Origin: Coleophoma eucalyptorum
Lineage: Eukaryota > Ascomycota > Leotiomycetes > Helotiales > Dermateaceae
NCBI GenBank assembly: GCA_026120035.1
Contig: JALRME010000020.1
Location: 620,001 to 684,000 of the forward strand
Length of the DNA stretch: 64,000 bases
Reading direction: 5' to 3'
Both the position numbers and the translations under genes were made by a program. This document shows, piece by piece, positions 46,209 to 56,450 of the stretch (within the stretch, counting starts at the first letter, position 1; each line of letters begins with the position of its first letter). The notes under the pieces are model-generated. The model was not told where the DNA came from. It searched no databases and saw only the letters and a program-made list of their open reading frames with translations.

Positions 46209-47575
46209 TTATGCAGTGGTGGTGGCCTCGGTGGTACCGTTAGTTGGCTCGGTGGCAGCCTCGGCGGCTGGAGCATTGGCATCCTCATCGGTCTTGTCTG
46301 GGCTGTCAATGGCGACCTTGACAGCAATCTCACGACCCTCAATCTCCTTTCCGTTCATCTCAGCCACAGCCTTTTGTTGCTGCTCCTCAGATGCAAGGGT
46401 AACGAAACCGAAGCCACGTCCCTTGCGAGGCTCGTTGCGGGCCTGAAGCTTCTTGACCATAAAACGGGGAATTGGGCGGAGGGCGATCTTGGCGGAAGAT
46501 GGCTCGTAGGCGGCGAAAAGTTCCTTGAGCTACAAAATGATTAGCATATTTTCCCCACTGCGCTTCTTGTTAAATCCTACCTTCTCCTCAGAAAGATCGT
46601 ATGGCAAGTTGGCGACCATAACCTTGTTCTTGGATGGGATTCCGTCGGCTGGAGGACCACGCTCGCGGGGCTCACGAGGAGCACGAGGTTCACGGGGCTT
46701 CTTCTCGGTCTTTGGCTTCTCCTCGGTGTTGTTTGCGGTGTTGGTGGTGTCGGTCAATGGAAGGACCTCGCCAGTAGCTGGAGCCTCTGCACCTTCCTCA
46801 CCCTTGGACTAAATGTAGTCAGTATTGTAATCAAAATTGCATGTATAAAGAGCGACTTACTCCACGAGCAGCACGAGCAGCGGCACCGGTACGTCCACCG
46901 CGGCCACGTCCGCGACCACGTCCACGTCCAGATGCGCGACGTCGGCCACCCTCGACTCCTGAACCCTCTCCTCCACTGGCACCGTTCTCGGTCTTCTCAC
47001 CCGCTGGCTCAGGCTTGCGTGCAAGCTGGACTGAGACCTTGCGCTCCAAGATCTCCTTTCCAGAGAGCTCGGCGATGGCACGCTCAGCCTCCGATGGGGT
47101 AGAAAGATCAACAAAAGCGTAACCAACTGGGCGGTCGGTGCGTGGGTTCTTTGGGATGGAGGTAGATTCACTAAGATAGAACAAGTCAGCTTTTAATCCA
47201 ACGAAAATATCTTCAATTGCATTGAGGTCATTGGTGGTAGATTTTGATGGTTGATCGAGCTTGCCACTGTTGGGAGCCTCCACCAACAACAACACCACAG
47301 CTTGCGTTCCTGGGGCCGCAACCAGCAAAAAAAAAAAAGGTCACTCACACTAGGTAGCCGTTGAAGAATGCAGTCAACTCCCCCTCGGTGGTCGCGTAGG
47401 CGAGGTTACCGATGTAAAGTCGTCGTCCCTCTGCGGCGCTGGCCAGAACGGCCTCGTTGTGCGCAGCCTTGTCACCTGCAGTAGTATCGGCAGGCTTGTC
47501 AGAGAGCGATGTGTTGCCAAGAGAGGCAGTAACGTCGTTGACGGCGTCAGTAACTTTCTCCACGATAGCAGACAT
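46209..47575 (-). CDS. RNA-binding protein with two RRM domains and an Arg/Gly-rich linker
   Basis: Exons 47575-47349, 47170-46861, 46808-46581 and 46529-46209 give 361 residues. RRM1 shows RNP2 RLYIGNLAYAT and RNP1 RPVGYAFVDL; the 178-nt intron falls between them and rejoins at YLVESTSIPKNP. Between the domains is an Arg/Gly tract (RRRASGRGRGRGRGRGG) followed by a KEPR-type basic stretch. RRM2 shows KVMVANLPYDL and RKGRGFGFVTL, with its intron after DLSEEK. The tail is acidic and Thr-rich. Probably involved in mRNA or ribosome-related binding; no precise orthologue was identified. The first exon opens MSAIVEKVTDAVNDVTAS. Confidence 0.92.
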
Positions 47576-49193
47576 GATGTTGTGGGATGGTGAGACTGAA
47601 GTAGAACTTGATGTACGGAAGATTGGTCGACGTTCGCTGAGTAGTTGACTCTTGAACAAATGGGGGAGTTGAAGTAAGGGTAGCTAGGTGCCCTAGTGGT
47701 CTGGTTGTGGTGGAATTGAGGTTGGGGAGATGGATTCGTGAACTTGATCGGGGATCTTGCTGTGATGTGAAGTTGAAGGAGGGAAGGGAGGTGAGGGAGA
47801 CGAAGGCATTTTGTTATATAAATTGCAGCCGCGAGTTTAGCGAAATTTAGTAGGGTGCTGGGTCTTACCCAGTTAGGACTCAGCCGAGAGGAATTCATGG
47901 GGAAGGCGGAATGAGTATGGTGGCAAGAACAGCCTTCTCCTGACGGGGAGGAGGAAGGCGAGGGACAGGCAGGAATTGCAATTAATATTTCAATATAATT
48001 TAGGTCTTGCGGACAATTTCTGGGTTTGGATGCTGGGTGTAATGCAGGTGTAGGTTGATGCAGACCGATCCCGATCTGACGAATCAACCACTAAGCTGCC
48101 ATAGGCAAAAAAAGAGCCGTTGGGTGCGAGTCGAAGCCGGTTTGCGAGGTTTGCCCTAAAGTAGGGAAGTAGGTAGTAGAGAGCCTCATGCGTTCATCCA
48201 AGCTTTGCAGAGATCGTGTGTCGCAGGAAGGGTGTTTCGTGGTGAGTGCGGCATGGCATGGGATAGCATGACGGGAGTTCAGCCTAATGACGCCAGAGCC
48301 GTCGTCTTTGCGATGTCAGTTCGCAGTGGAGCTGTAGCTGTAGCTGTAGCTTAGCTAGCCACGAGTTACTCGTTAACTCGATATTCGTTAGTTCTACCAC
48401 ACGAGCTTCTAGTGTTTTCTGCGCCTCGTCCGCGTCAAAGGTCGTGGGCGAAAAATAGGAGTCACTCGGCGGCGCAAGGCTGTCACTTTGTTCTGGCTGG
48501 GTGCGGTGGGTAAACAGGTTGTTGGTACGGAAGTCCACTCGATGGTACTGTCGCTGGATAGACGGTAAGCCGGATGCGGTGGTGCTGATAGGGGCCACGA
48601 TAGCGGTGAGCGACCCACCGGCGACAGAAGACAAGGGAACCACCACACCGTTTTAATAATAGCCAGGTGTTGTATATTATACGGTATGGCCATCGATCCT
48701 TTTCGCTCGAACAGGGGGGGACAGGGGAACAGGGGAACAGGGGAAGGGGAGACGAGGAGAACAGGAGAAAGATAGACAATAATTCAGTAAGTACAATATC
48801 GTACATGACAGCAGAATTACCATACAACCCCAGGTCAGTAATGCTGTACATCCCGTCCTGCAGGGCATAGTAGGGTCAGGCCGATGCCACATTTGGGGAA
48901 TATTTTATTGTGCTGCCGGTATATTTTCCCACCGCACAAAATGCCCACAGCAGAATCCAGATCAAGAAGATCTCGTGACTGGCGGTCGGAGAGAAGTTTG
49001 GCATCGAACCCGTCCGATTGCCATCCGGAGCCCATGCCATCCATACTCCCCTCCTCCTTAGTTAGCCATTAGCCGTGCAACTAGTTCTGGGTGGACCCAA
49101 TCCATGCTGGCGGCTGTCAATGCAGTTCTGCGATGCGACGCGCAACAATTCTTATCACCACCCTCGACAACAACCACGGCACCCGCCCCCAAC
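47576..49193. promoter_or_regulatory. Divergent intergenic region, RRM gene / Tah18 gene, with G-rich tract
   Basis: About 1.6 kb without a supported gene. It holds a three-copy GCTGTA repeat at 48331-48348 and a G-run array at 48714-48749. Open frames here are short and overlap on both strands. Confidence 0.5.
48714..48749 (+). repeat. G-run array with G-quadruplex potential
   Basis: Runs of 7, 4, 4, 4 and 4 G at 48714-48720, 48724-48727, 48732-48735, 48740-48743 and 48746-48749, separated by loops of two to four bases (mostly AACA). This meets the usual intramolecular quadruplex pattern. It lies about 450 bp before the Tah18 start. Confidence 0.75.
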
Positions 49194-51616
49194 ATGACTG
49201 ATCAAATCCAAGGCCAGCGACACCAGAGAAGCGCCCTCGTTGTCTATGGATCTGAGACGGGCAACAGCGAGGATGCGGCCCATGATCTGGATCGCATGCT
49301 TGAGCGGTTGCATTTCGTGACCAGGGTCAGCGAGATGGATCTGATTGAAATTGTATGTCATGTCCCTTTTGATTTCAATTTCATGCTTTATTTGCCATTG
49401 TGCCTGCTTGTGTGCTTGCCCAGTGCCATGCTTGTCCAAAAGTATGAGCACGTACCACACTGTCGTCTTCTTGCTTATTTGGCATTTTCGTAGAATGATC
49501 TACCCAAGTTCACCGTCGTCTTCTTTGTCCTTTCCACTACAGGTCAGGGCGAATTCCCGAGAAATGCGAGGAAGTTCTGGAAGAGTCTTTTGCGGAAGCG
49601 TCTCCCACCAGGATGTTTACATCACGTGACTTTCACCTCGTTTGGGTTGGGAGACAGTTCATATCCAAAGTATGCATTGAACGTGACATCTGCAGCCCGG
49701 GCTGATTACTGACGGCTTTAAAGATATAATTGGAGTGCACGTAAACTCCATAAGCGATTGGTGCAATTGGGTGCAAACGAAATCTATCCAAGAGGCGAGG
49801 GTGACGAGCAACACGAAGAAGGGTGAGTAAATAACATGATGCTTTCCCGATAGCTCTCGACTCGTTAATCAGCACTCTGGTACAATGTCTCCTATGTTTG
49901 TCCACAAAACTAACTCGAAGTAGAATTGATGGTACCTTCCTGAACTGGTCGGCCGACCTGAAAAAACACCTTTTCTCGGCCTTCCCTCTTCCTGATGGCC
50001 TGGAGCCACTACCAGAGGACGCTTTTCTGCCACCTAAGTACTTTGTCAGCGTTGATGAACCAAGCTCTTTAATGCCGACAACCACAAAGAGAAGGCCTGC
50101 CCAACAAAGTCTCTTCGTGCCCAAACACAACCAAGATCAGCCTGACTCTGTAGAGCCATCATCATCATCATCATCATCACGGGACCACGATAATCGAGAT
50201 CCTAGTGGTGAGGAGCTGCCTGATATGTCTACCTTGGTTTTGAAGAAGCTCTGGGAGGAGCCCATAATTCACGAGTCGAATGCCAAGGATGGCCCTCACC
50301 TGAAAGAACCTGTTACAGGCGATCAAGCAAACGACATCCAGCTGCCAGACGATGATTGCCTTCCAATCCCAGATGGTTATGAGGCCTGCCTTGTAACAAA
50401 CTTCCGACTCACTCCACCAGACCATTGGCAAGATGTGCGCCATCTATCATTCATCATACCAGCTGATATCGAGTACTTCCCGGGAGACACAATGACCCTC
50501 TTTCCCAAGAACTTCCCCGAGGATGTACAGGCTTTGATCGACCTCATGGACTGGAATACCATGGCAGATATCCCTCTTAGATTCCACAGCAACATTCCTG
50601 ACTACAAGAGCCCGCGGTTGATTTCAGGATTTGAACTCCCTCATCTATTCCCACTCGATAACACCACCCTTCGCGAGCTTCTCACTCACAATCTCGACAT
50701 TACCGCCATCCCGAAGCGGAGTTTCTTTCAACTCATCTCCCACCATACCAGCGACCAGATGCACAAGGACCGCCTGCTTGAGTTTGCGAACCCTACCTTC
50801 ACTGATGAGTTCTACGACTATACCTCTCGCCCCCGACGTAGTATCCTTGAAGTCCTCCAGGACTTCCCCTCAGTCAAGCTACCAATGAAATATGTTACCT
50901 CATTCTTCCCAGTCATCCGTGGTCGAGAGTACAGCATCGCATCTGGTGGACACTTTAAAGAATCACGGGACCCGAGATACGAGGGTATGGTACAGGTTCA
51001 CCTGCTAGTCGCGCTTGTTAAGTATAAAACCGTTCTTAAAAAGATTCGTCAAGGACTATGCTCACGCTACATCGCATCACTTCCTGAGAGGTCCAGATTA
51101 ACGGTTAAGTTCCATTCCAACGAGAAATTCTTCCAGCCAGCTTTGAACAACCCCACCTTCCCCCTCATTCTCATCGGTCCTGGTACCGGCATTGCACCAC
51201 TGCATGCCATGGTCTGGGAGCGAAAATGGATGTCTCAGTTTCCCCAATATCGCGATCTAAACTTCGGCCGGATTATTGTCTTTTATGGTGGCCGCAATCG
51301 CAAAGCCGATTTCCTCTATGAGAGAGCATGGGAACATCCCGCCACGAACACTACGGTGTACAGCTGCTTTTCTCGTGATCAGCGAGAGAAACACTATGTA
51401 CAAGACCTGATTCGTGAGAAGGGAGAAGAGGTTTGCAAGTTGATTGATCAAGGCGCCATTATCTACGTTTGTGGTAGTAGTGGGAAGATGCCCAAGGCGG
51501 TTCGGCAAGCTCTAGTCAGTGTCCTGGAAGAGCATAAATCCTTGGAGAAGAAGGATGCGGAGGGAATGTTTGAGGCAATGGAAAAGGGAGGCAAGTTTGT
51601 CCAAGAGACTTGGTGA
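49194..51616 (+). CDS. tah18: NADPH-dependent diflavin oxidoreductase 1 (Tah18-type)
   Basis: Exons 49194-49352, 49494-49669, 49724-49822 and 49924-51616 give 708 residues. It passes electrons from NADPH through FAD and FMN to Dre2 for cytosolic Fe-S protein assembly. The N-terminal flavodoxin domain shows VVYGSETGNSEDAA, FFVLSTTGQGEFPRN and SFGLGDSSYPKYNWSARKL, the last rebuilt across an intron. The FAD domain carries RGREYSIAS. The NADPH domain shows LIGPGTGIAPLHAM, YGGRNRKADFLYE and YVCGSSGKMPKAVRQAL. A Ser/Asp-rich loop (SSSSSSSRDHDN) lies in the linker. An in-frame ATG at 49104 would add 30 residues (MLAAVNAVLRCDAQQFL...); the later start matches the family better. Confidence 0.95.
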
Positions 51617-51773
51617 TTTGGTGTTCCGATGAAGGAATATGTGCATAGATGGCGAAGGTACAATTCTAGTTTGTCTTAGTCAATCATAGCATGGCGTATG
51701 GAGCAATATGGTAAACAAAATGATTGCGACACATAGAGCAGATAGAGATTTCACGCTGGTAGATAGCCACCAA

Positions 51774-52421
51774 TCAATGCCCCTTCTCAGAAGCATTCTC
51801 CAAAGTATACTCATTGTAACTCCCCTTCAACCCCACCAACCAACCCGACCAACGGGCCAGCCATAACACAAAGTAAGTGAGCCATCGGGAGAGAAACCCA
51901 CCATGCTTTACCAGCACCGGATAGTTATCATGCACCGAAAAGACAACAAACAACTGCCACAAAGTCCACAAGCCCGTCCAAACACTGCTCCTCCCCGAAC
52001 CAGCGTCTTGATCCAGCATGCCCGAATCAGTGATGACACCCAAGAGATTCCGAAAGAAGCTCCACTTCAACCCATCCCCAGGATCTGTCCACTCCTCCAC
52101 CACCAACTCCCCGTCGGCACCCGCCCCCGCAGCGCGGCCATACTCATGCCACACACCGCGCGGGATCGTCAGCACGCCGTCGCTGGGCCGGGCATGGAAC
52201 GACGACGGGCCCAGCGTCATCAGCGCCACGCCCTGCACGACGCGGAGGTACTCGGTGTGCGTCTCGTGCCAGTGCAGCCCCGTGCTCGCCGTCGACGTCG
52301 CGGGGAACCGGATGGTCACTGTTTGCGAGCCCGACGACGGCGCCGGGAAGGCGAGGCTGCCGTGCCCGGGGAAGTCAAATACCAGGCGCTCTCGCGTGAT
52401 GGTGCGCTGGCTGCGTTGCAT
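51774..52421 (-). CDS. Cupin-domain protein with C-terminal membrane helices
   Basis: Intronless, 215 residues, ATG at 52421. The cupin core is TGLHWHETHTEYLRVVQG, which has the HxH(x)4E metal ligand pattern, followed by GVLTIPRGVWHEYG supplying the last His. The C-terminal third has hydrophobic segments (WTGLWTLWQLFVVFSV and WLTYFVLWLARWSGWLV), so it is probably membrane-attached. Comparable fungal proteins are annotated only as cupin type 2. They are frequent near secondary-metabolism genes, but no such cluster is visible here. The gene lies 157 bases from the end of Tah18, convergent with it. Confidence 0.85.
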   Translation of the reverse strand: MQRSQRTITRERLVFDFPGHGSLAFPAPSSGSQTVTIRFPATSTASTGLHWHETHTEYLRVVQGVALMTLGPSSFHARPSDGVLTIPRGVWHEYGRAAGAGADGELVVEEWTDPGDGLKWSFFRNLLGVITDSGMLDQDAGSGRSSVWTGLWTLWQLFVVFSVHDNYPVLVKHGGFLSRWLTYFVLWLARWSGWLVGLKGSYNEYTLENASEKGH

Positions 52422-53659
52422 CTCTTGTCACTGAACCGGGATGTTTGGATGGAGTTTAATTTTTCAATAGGGAGAGATGGGCTGGTGCTTGGGTCAGTGG
52501 GGTGAGGGAGGCATGGTGTGCGGTAGCAGTATCAGAGGACCTAACAAGCCTCTTTTAAAGCGGTGCATCTTTTGGTTGGAGTCGGAGGAATATTATTCTA
52601 GGACGGGAGCTGAAATGTGTCCGGGAGCAAGGCGGGGGAGGTAAGACAAGGCTGATGATCGTGGAGACGGATGCGAATGATGTCTAGCATGCACCGAGAG
52701 ACGGCTTCGTACGGCCCGCTGCGTTCGTGCTGCCCGTGCTGACCCCACATCTCCGCACTCCTGGGATGGCGCCTGCAATTTGCATCGGCTTGAAGTTACC
52801 ATAGCGGAGGGACCGTTGGCGCCGTTTTTGCTTATTTTAATCCTTCCCTGTACACTTCTGTCTTACGGGACCACAATTTAGCCTTCATCGTGAACGGTAA
52901 CGTGGACCGGAGGATTTCTCCACTGCTATGTTTGTTAGTATTCATATGAACGCAATATTATTCTTGGGAAAAAAAAGGCACTTAAGGTAGTGCAGGCACA
53001 ACGCCGGAGTCTTGACTAGTATGTTAACCTTGAATGGAGCCTCTGCTATAGCTCGTTTTTTGATCTTATTGGTGGTGATACAAGAACAAGCTACAACAAC
53101 ATATATCCTTCTATCTCTATTCAACAGTGCATCAGGCAACGTAGCAAAATATTTTCAGCATGGCTTCATTGACAACCAAAACGATTTGCTTCTGGGATTC
53201 AAACCCTTGCCATATACCTCTACCGTAATCAATTCCTCCAGCCCTCCTTTCCATGACCATGATGGATGCGCTTTTGTTGCCATAATAAATCCTAACTGTA
53301 TTCCTTTCAGGCCGCTCAGTTGTTTCAGCATTTCCTCGGCCAAAGAATTACAGGCTGCTACGACTAAGAAGTTGGCCGAGTCTGTCATGGCCTATGGATA
53401 CAGGCGCGAGCCCTTTGAGGTATATTTTCTTAGGGCCTTTACGTGTTTTGTAATGCATAGGACCCCGAATCCATCGTTAACCATGACGGATTTTCTTCTT
53501 AGACTCAAAGAGTTCAGACATTTACATTCGTAGAATCTTATGCTCGAATGTTTTGCTGCTGAACGACAACGCTAGCAAGGCGTCTGCGAGGCCGTGTCAG
53601 CCAACTGCTCTAGAGTTCACTTAAAATGGTCGTGTGAGTTCTCGATCGGCGATGTGTGT
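52422..53659. other. Intergenic, cupin promoter to cyclin 3' flank
   Basis: No confident gene. A 77-codon minus-strand frame (53388-53155, MTDSANFLVVAACN...) has ATG and reasonable composition, and a plus-strand frame of 170 codons overlaps it (from 53021). Neither shows a known domain, so neither is called. Confidence 0.4.
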
Positions 53660-54638
53660 TTACGCCGGTACTTTCTCGTCCAGCATTCTCGCCATCTCTG
53701 CCTCTTCGTCTTCAACAGCGTCACCATTTCCAGTCCCAGGAACAAGCCCCATCTTTTGCAACTCTTGTCTGATGTCGTCCCGAGAGATCATAGCGCTTCC
53801 CCCATATCGTTCTCTTGCCGCTTGAGCGGTTCCATCCAGACTTTTCATACCCACGACCAAGAAGCCTAACTCCTCTCTCTCGGTATCGAAAACTTCCCAC
53901 CATTCATTTTCCGGCATCTTCAACCCCTCTTCTCTTGATGCGAGGTAGATGGCAGCTGTAGCTAACGCGCAGGGTTGGTGTGTGAGGTATAGCATTTGCG
54001 GACTCAGCAATGCCGTGTTCAGGTATTGCACTGTCCGCTGAGCTACAGCCTTGCCCCTCTTTCCTTGAAATGCATCTAGAGTTTGCAGGTAGGTGATTGC
54101 GAGCGGATGGGGAAGCGCAACGTGGGTATTGAATCCGAGTGCTGCAAGTATTTGTCCTTCGATGTGGAGTAGACGATTGCGCCGGGCTATGTAGGTCGAT
54201 TCAGAGAGGTAGTAGCTCGACGGGTCGTTCTTCAAGTCGGCATTAGAAGCTAGACTCGAATTTGGCGACAGCAGATAGGCGTAAACATTCGTGATGCTTC
54301 GTAGAGAGCGCGGCGACGCGGATATCTTGGCTGTGAGGTAGATAGTAGCTGCTGAAACGTCCTGGGTAGAGTTAGCTCTTTGTGGTTCTGAGGATCCAAT
54401 ACAATATACTCACACTAAATTCATGCTGCATCAGATCATCCATAAGCCAGTACCGATATAGAAGAACATTTGCTTGTGCTGTGATATCTTGTGGCAGCCT
54501 CAGAAGAATTCCGGCAGCTTGCGTCAACCGCGCTGTGTAGAGGCGTATGCTGTCCTGCAACTCAATTGGCAAGGCGTTGTCCGAGGATCTGGAGAAGAGC
54601 TGCTCGGCAGATGCGAGAGGGTTCGAAAGATGCGACAT
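53660..54638 (-). CDS. Cyclin (cyclin L/K-like transcriptional type), 308 residues
   Basis: Exons 54638-54414 and 54361-53660 join in phase 0 across a 52-nt intron (GTGAGT...CAG). The cyclin box includes RLPQDITAQANVLLYRYW, then DVSAATIYLTAKISASPRSL, immediately after the splice. A second cyclin fold follows (ILAALGFNTHVALPHPLAI, then QPCALATAAIYLASREEGL). The order and the RxLxD-type start resemble cyclins L, K and T that pair with transcription or splicing kinases rather than cell-cycle cyclins. The C-terminus is acidic and short. A possible extra donor just before the stop (GTACCG) could trim the last residues; either way the domain is intact. Confidence 0.87.
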
Positions 54639-54962
54639 GTTGCAATGATCTTGTTGGAATATAGTGATCGCATGGGCTGGCGTTGGAACTCTTCTGGCGC
54701 CAAAACGAAATCTGCTTACATAAGAGCAGCAGAATTGTCACCGCCCTCGCTTGACTTACTGTTCAGCTCTCAAACCTCGAGACGAGGTGTTATATTCATG
54801 TACCATTGTTTGTAGACTAGAACATTACATTTCATTTCCATTGATGTATATGATGAGTTTTCAAAATAATATTGACCTTGAATAATCGTGAGAATAATAT
54901 GTATTAATTTAGTAAAGTACGAGACACCACTATCGAAAAGCCTTTCGACCAAAATCCAAACC
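54639..54962. other. Short intergenic region
   Basis: Cyclin promoter and 3' flank of the rhodopsin-like gene; nothing else is seen. Confidence 0.5.
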
Positions 54963-56450
54963 CTAGAAAAAATTGGTGTCTTTGATGTAAATAACCCCTC
55001 CTCGATATAGCCTCTGTGGGCGTGCTTTACCCGTCTCAACTTTCTCATCCGAAAGATAGTCATACATGTTAATTTTCCTGTTTAGCTCCTCTTGACTCTC
55101 TGTGGCACAGAACTCATGGATGGTGTTTCCTGCAAAGGACTTCTGCATACTTGCACCAAAATTTGTGATTTGCCACTTTCCGGCCGATGGATATACCTCT
55201 TTACCGATGATCTTCCGGCGACTGGCTGCAACTTGTCTGATTTCTTCTCTGTTTCCTAGGAACCTAATAAAGAGCGGGCGGAGCGCTGCCAGATTTCCAA
55301 CAATAATGGCCAGACCTGACTCTACACAAGTGAGGAGAATCAAGCTGATAGCCGTGCCTGGCGTGACGAATCAGCAACCTCCTTTATACTCATCTGTGTT
55401 ACTTACTTATGAATGTCAAAGGGTTGTCATCACCAAGGGTTTTGATAAATGGGATTCGGATCATGGTCGAAATACCAGCCCTGAATGAGTCAAAACTGTG
55501 GCTCATTTTGACCTCAATTGATTAAATACTCACGCAGCTCCAGTACTAACAAGCCCAGCAACCGAGCATTTCATAGCAAAATTCATCTTAAGGTTCCAAA
55601 CCTAGAAACCTGTTAGCTAGCTGGTGCTTAGGTTGTGGCCTTTGTACAACTTACCATAAAGATAGGTAAGGTTGCGAAGAGCAGGTCGGTCGTCGCAATC
55701 AATATCGAGTGGCAGTATGAAGCCGCTGTAAAGATTCCTTTGGGCATACATTTCCCCTCTTGCTGTGTGATGTGCCACTATGAAATTGACTGTGATCAGT
55801 GACAACACGCTCCCGCCTTTTCTTTTATTACTCACGTATGCAGAGACAGGTAGACACTGGAATAGTACTAGGAAGAAGTATGTAATGCTAAACAAAACGT
55901 TCACGAAAAGGACCATATAGATGATATTTCGCTGGGTTCGATCTCGGATCAGGCGCAGTAAGAAAGCGCCAATGGAAAGCTTTGCGAACATGACAACGGG
56001 AATGCTAGATAGTTCTGTCAGAATACGGATTCTCCTTCCTGGAATTCATAAGGGGACTCACTATAAGAGTTCGCCGAAAAATATTGACTGTAGATGATCA
56101 GCATCTAGGTTATTTGGACTTTGTAACAGACACTAACCTTAAGTGCGACAGTACTGACGGGTATGAACTCTTGGAATGTTTTCCCGGATCCAAGTGCTAT
56201 GCCGTGAAATGTGAATCCAGTATCCGTTATGTTGGTGAGCTAGAAGTCCTGGTTAAATTTTGCGTCCTTGAGAGAGTTGCCCAGCGTGAATATTCATGCT
56301 TACCATTGCGATGACCATGAAGGCATCGTCCCAGCCGAAGTTTGCCGTAACACGAGTTCGAACATATACTCTTAGGATGACAGTTATAATACCGAGGGCG
56401 AGTAGAGTTCCCTCGACAGCAAAGATTGCAATACCGAGACTGTCAACCAT
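54963..56450 (-). pseudogene. Rhodopsin/Pth11-like integral membrane protein, eight exons, with one apparent frameshift
   Basis: Exons 56450-56304, 56239-56138, 56087-56062 (26 nt), 56004-55836, 55777-55655, 55601-55534, 55481-55407 and 55357-54963. Together they rebuild the fungal rhodopsin-domain family: LRVYVRTRVTANFGWDDAF, STVALK to SIFFGELL, YIPVVMFAKLSIGAFLLRLI, TDLLFATLPIFMVWNLKMN and AISLILLTCVESGLAIIVGN. About seven helices are expected at the cell surface. In exon 7 the frame opening with AGISTMIRIPFIK meets a stop unless one base of a five-base A run (plus-strand T run 55440-55444) is discounted; the following LGDDNPLTFI is in the next frame. So it is either a recent pseudogene or a sequence error. 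If the base is an error the gene is intact. Confidence 0.75.

Noticed and set aside
53021..53533. Plus-strand 170-codon frame and opposing 77-codon minus frame (53388-53155)
   Set aside because: No recognisable domain in either and they exclude each other; transcript data would be needed.
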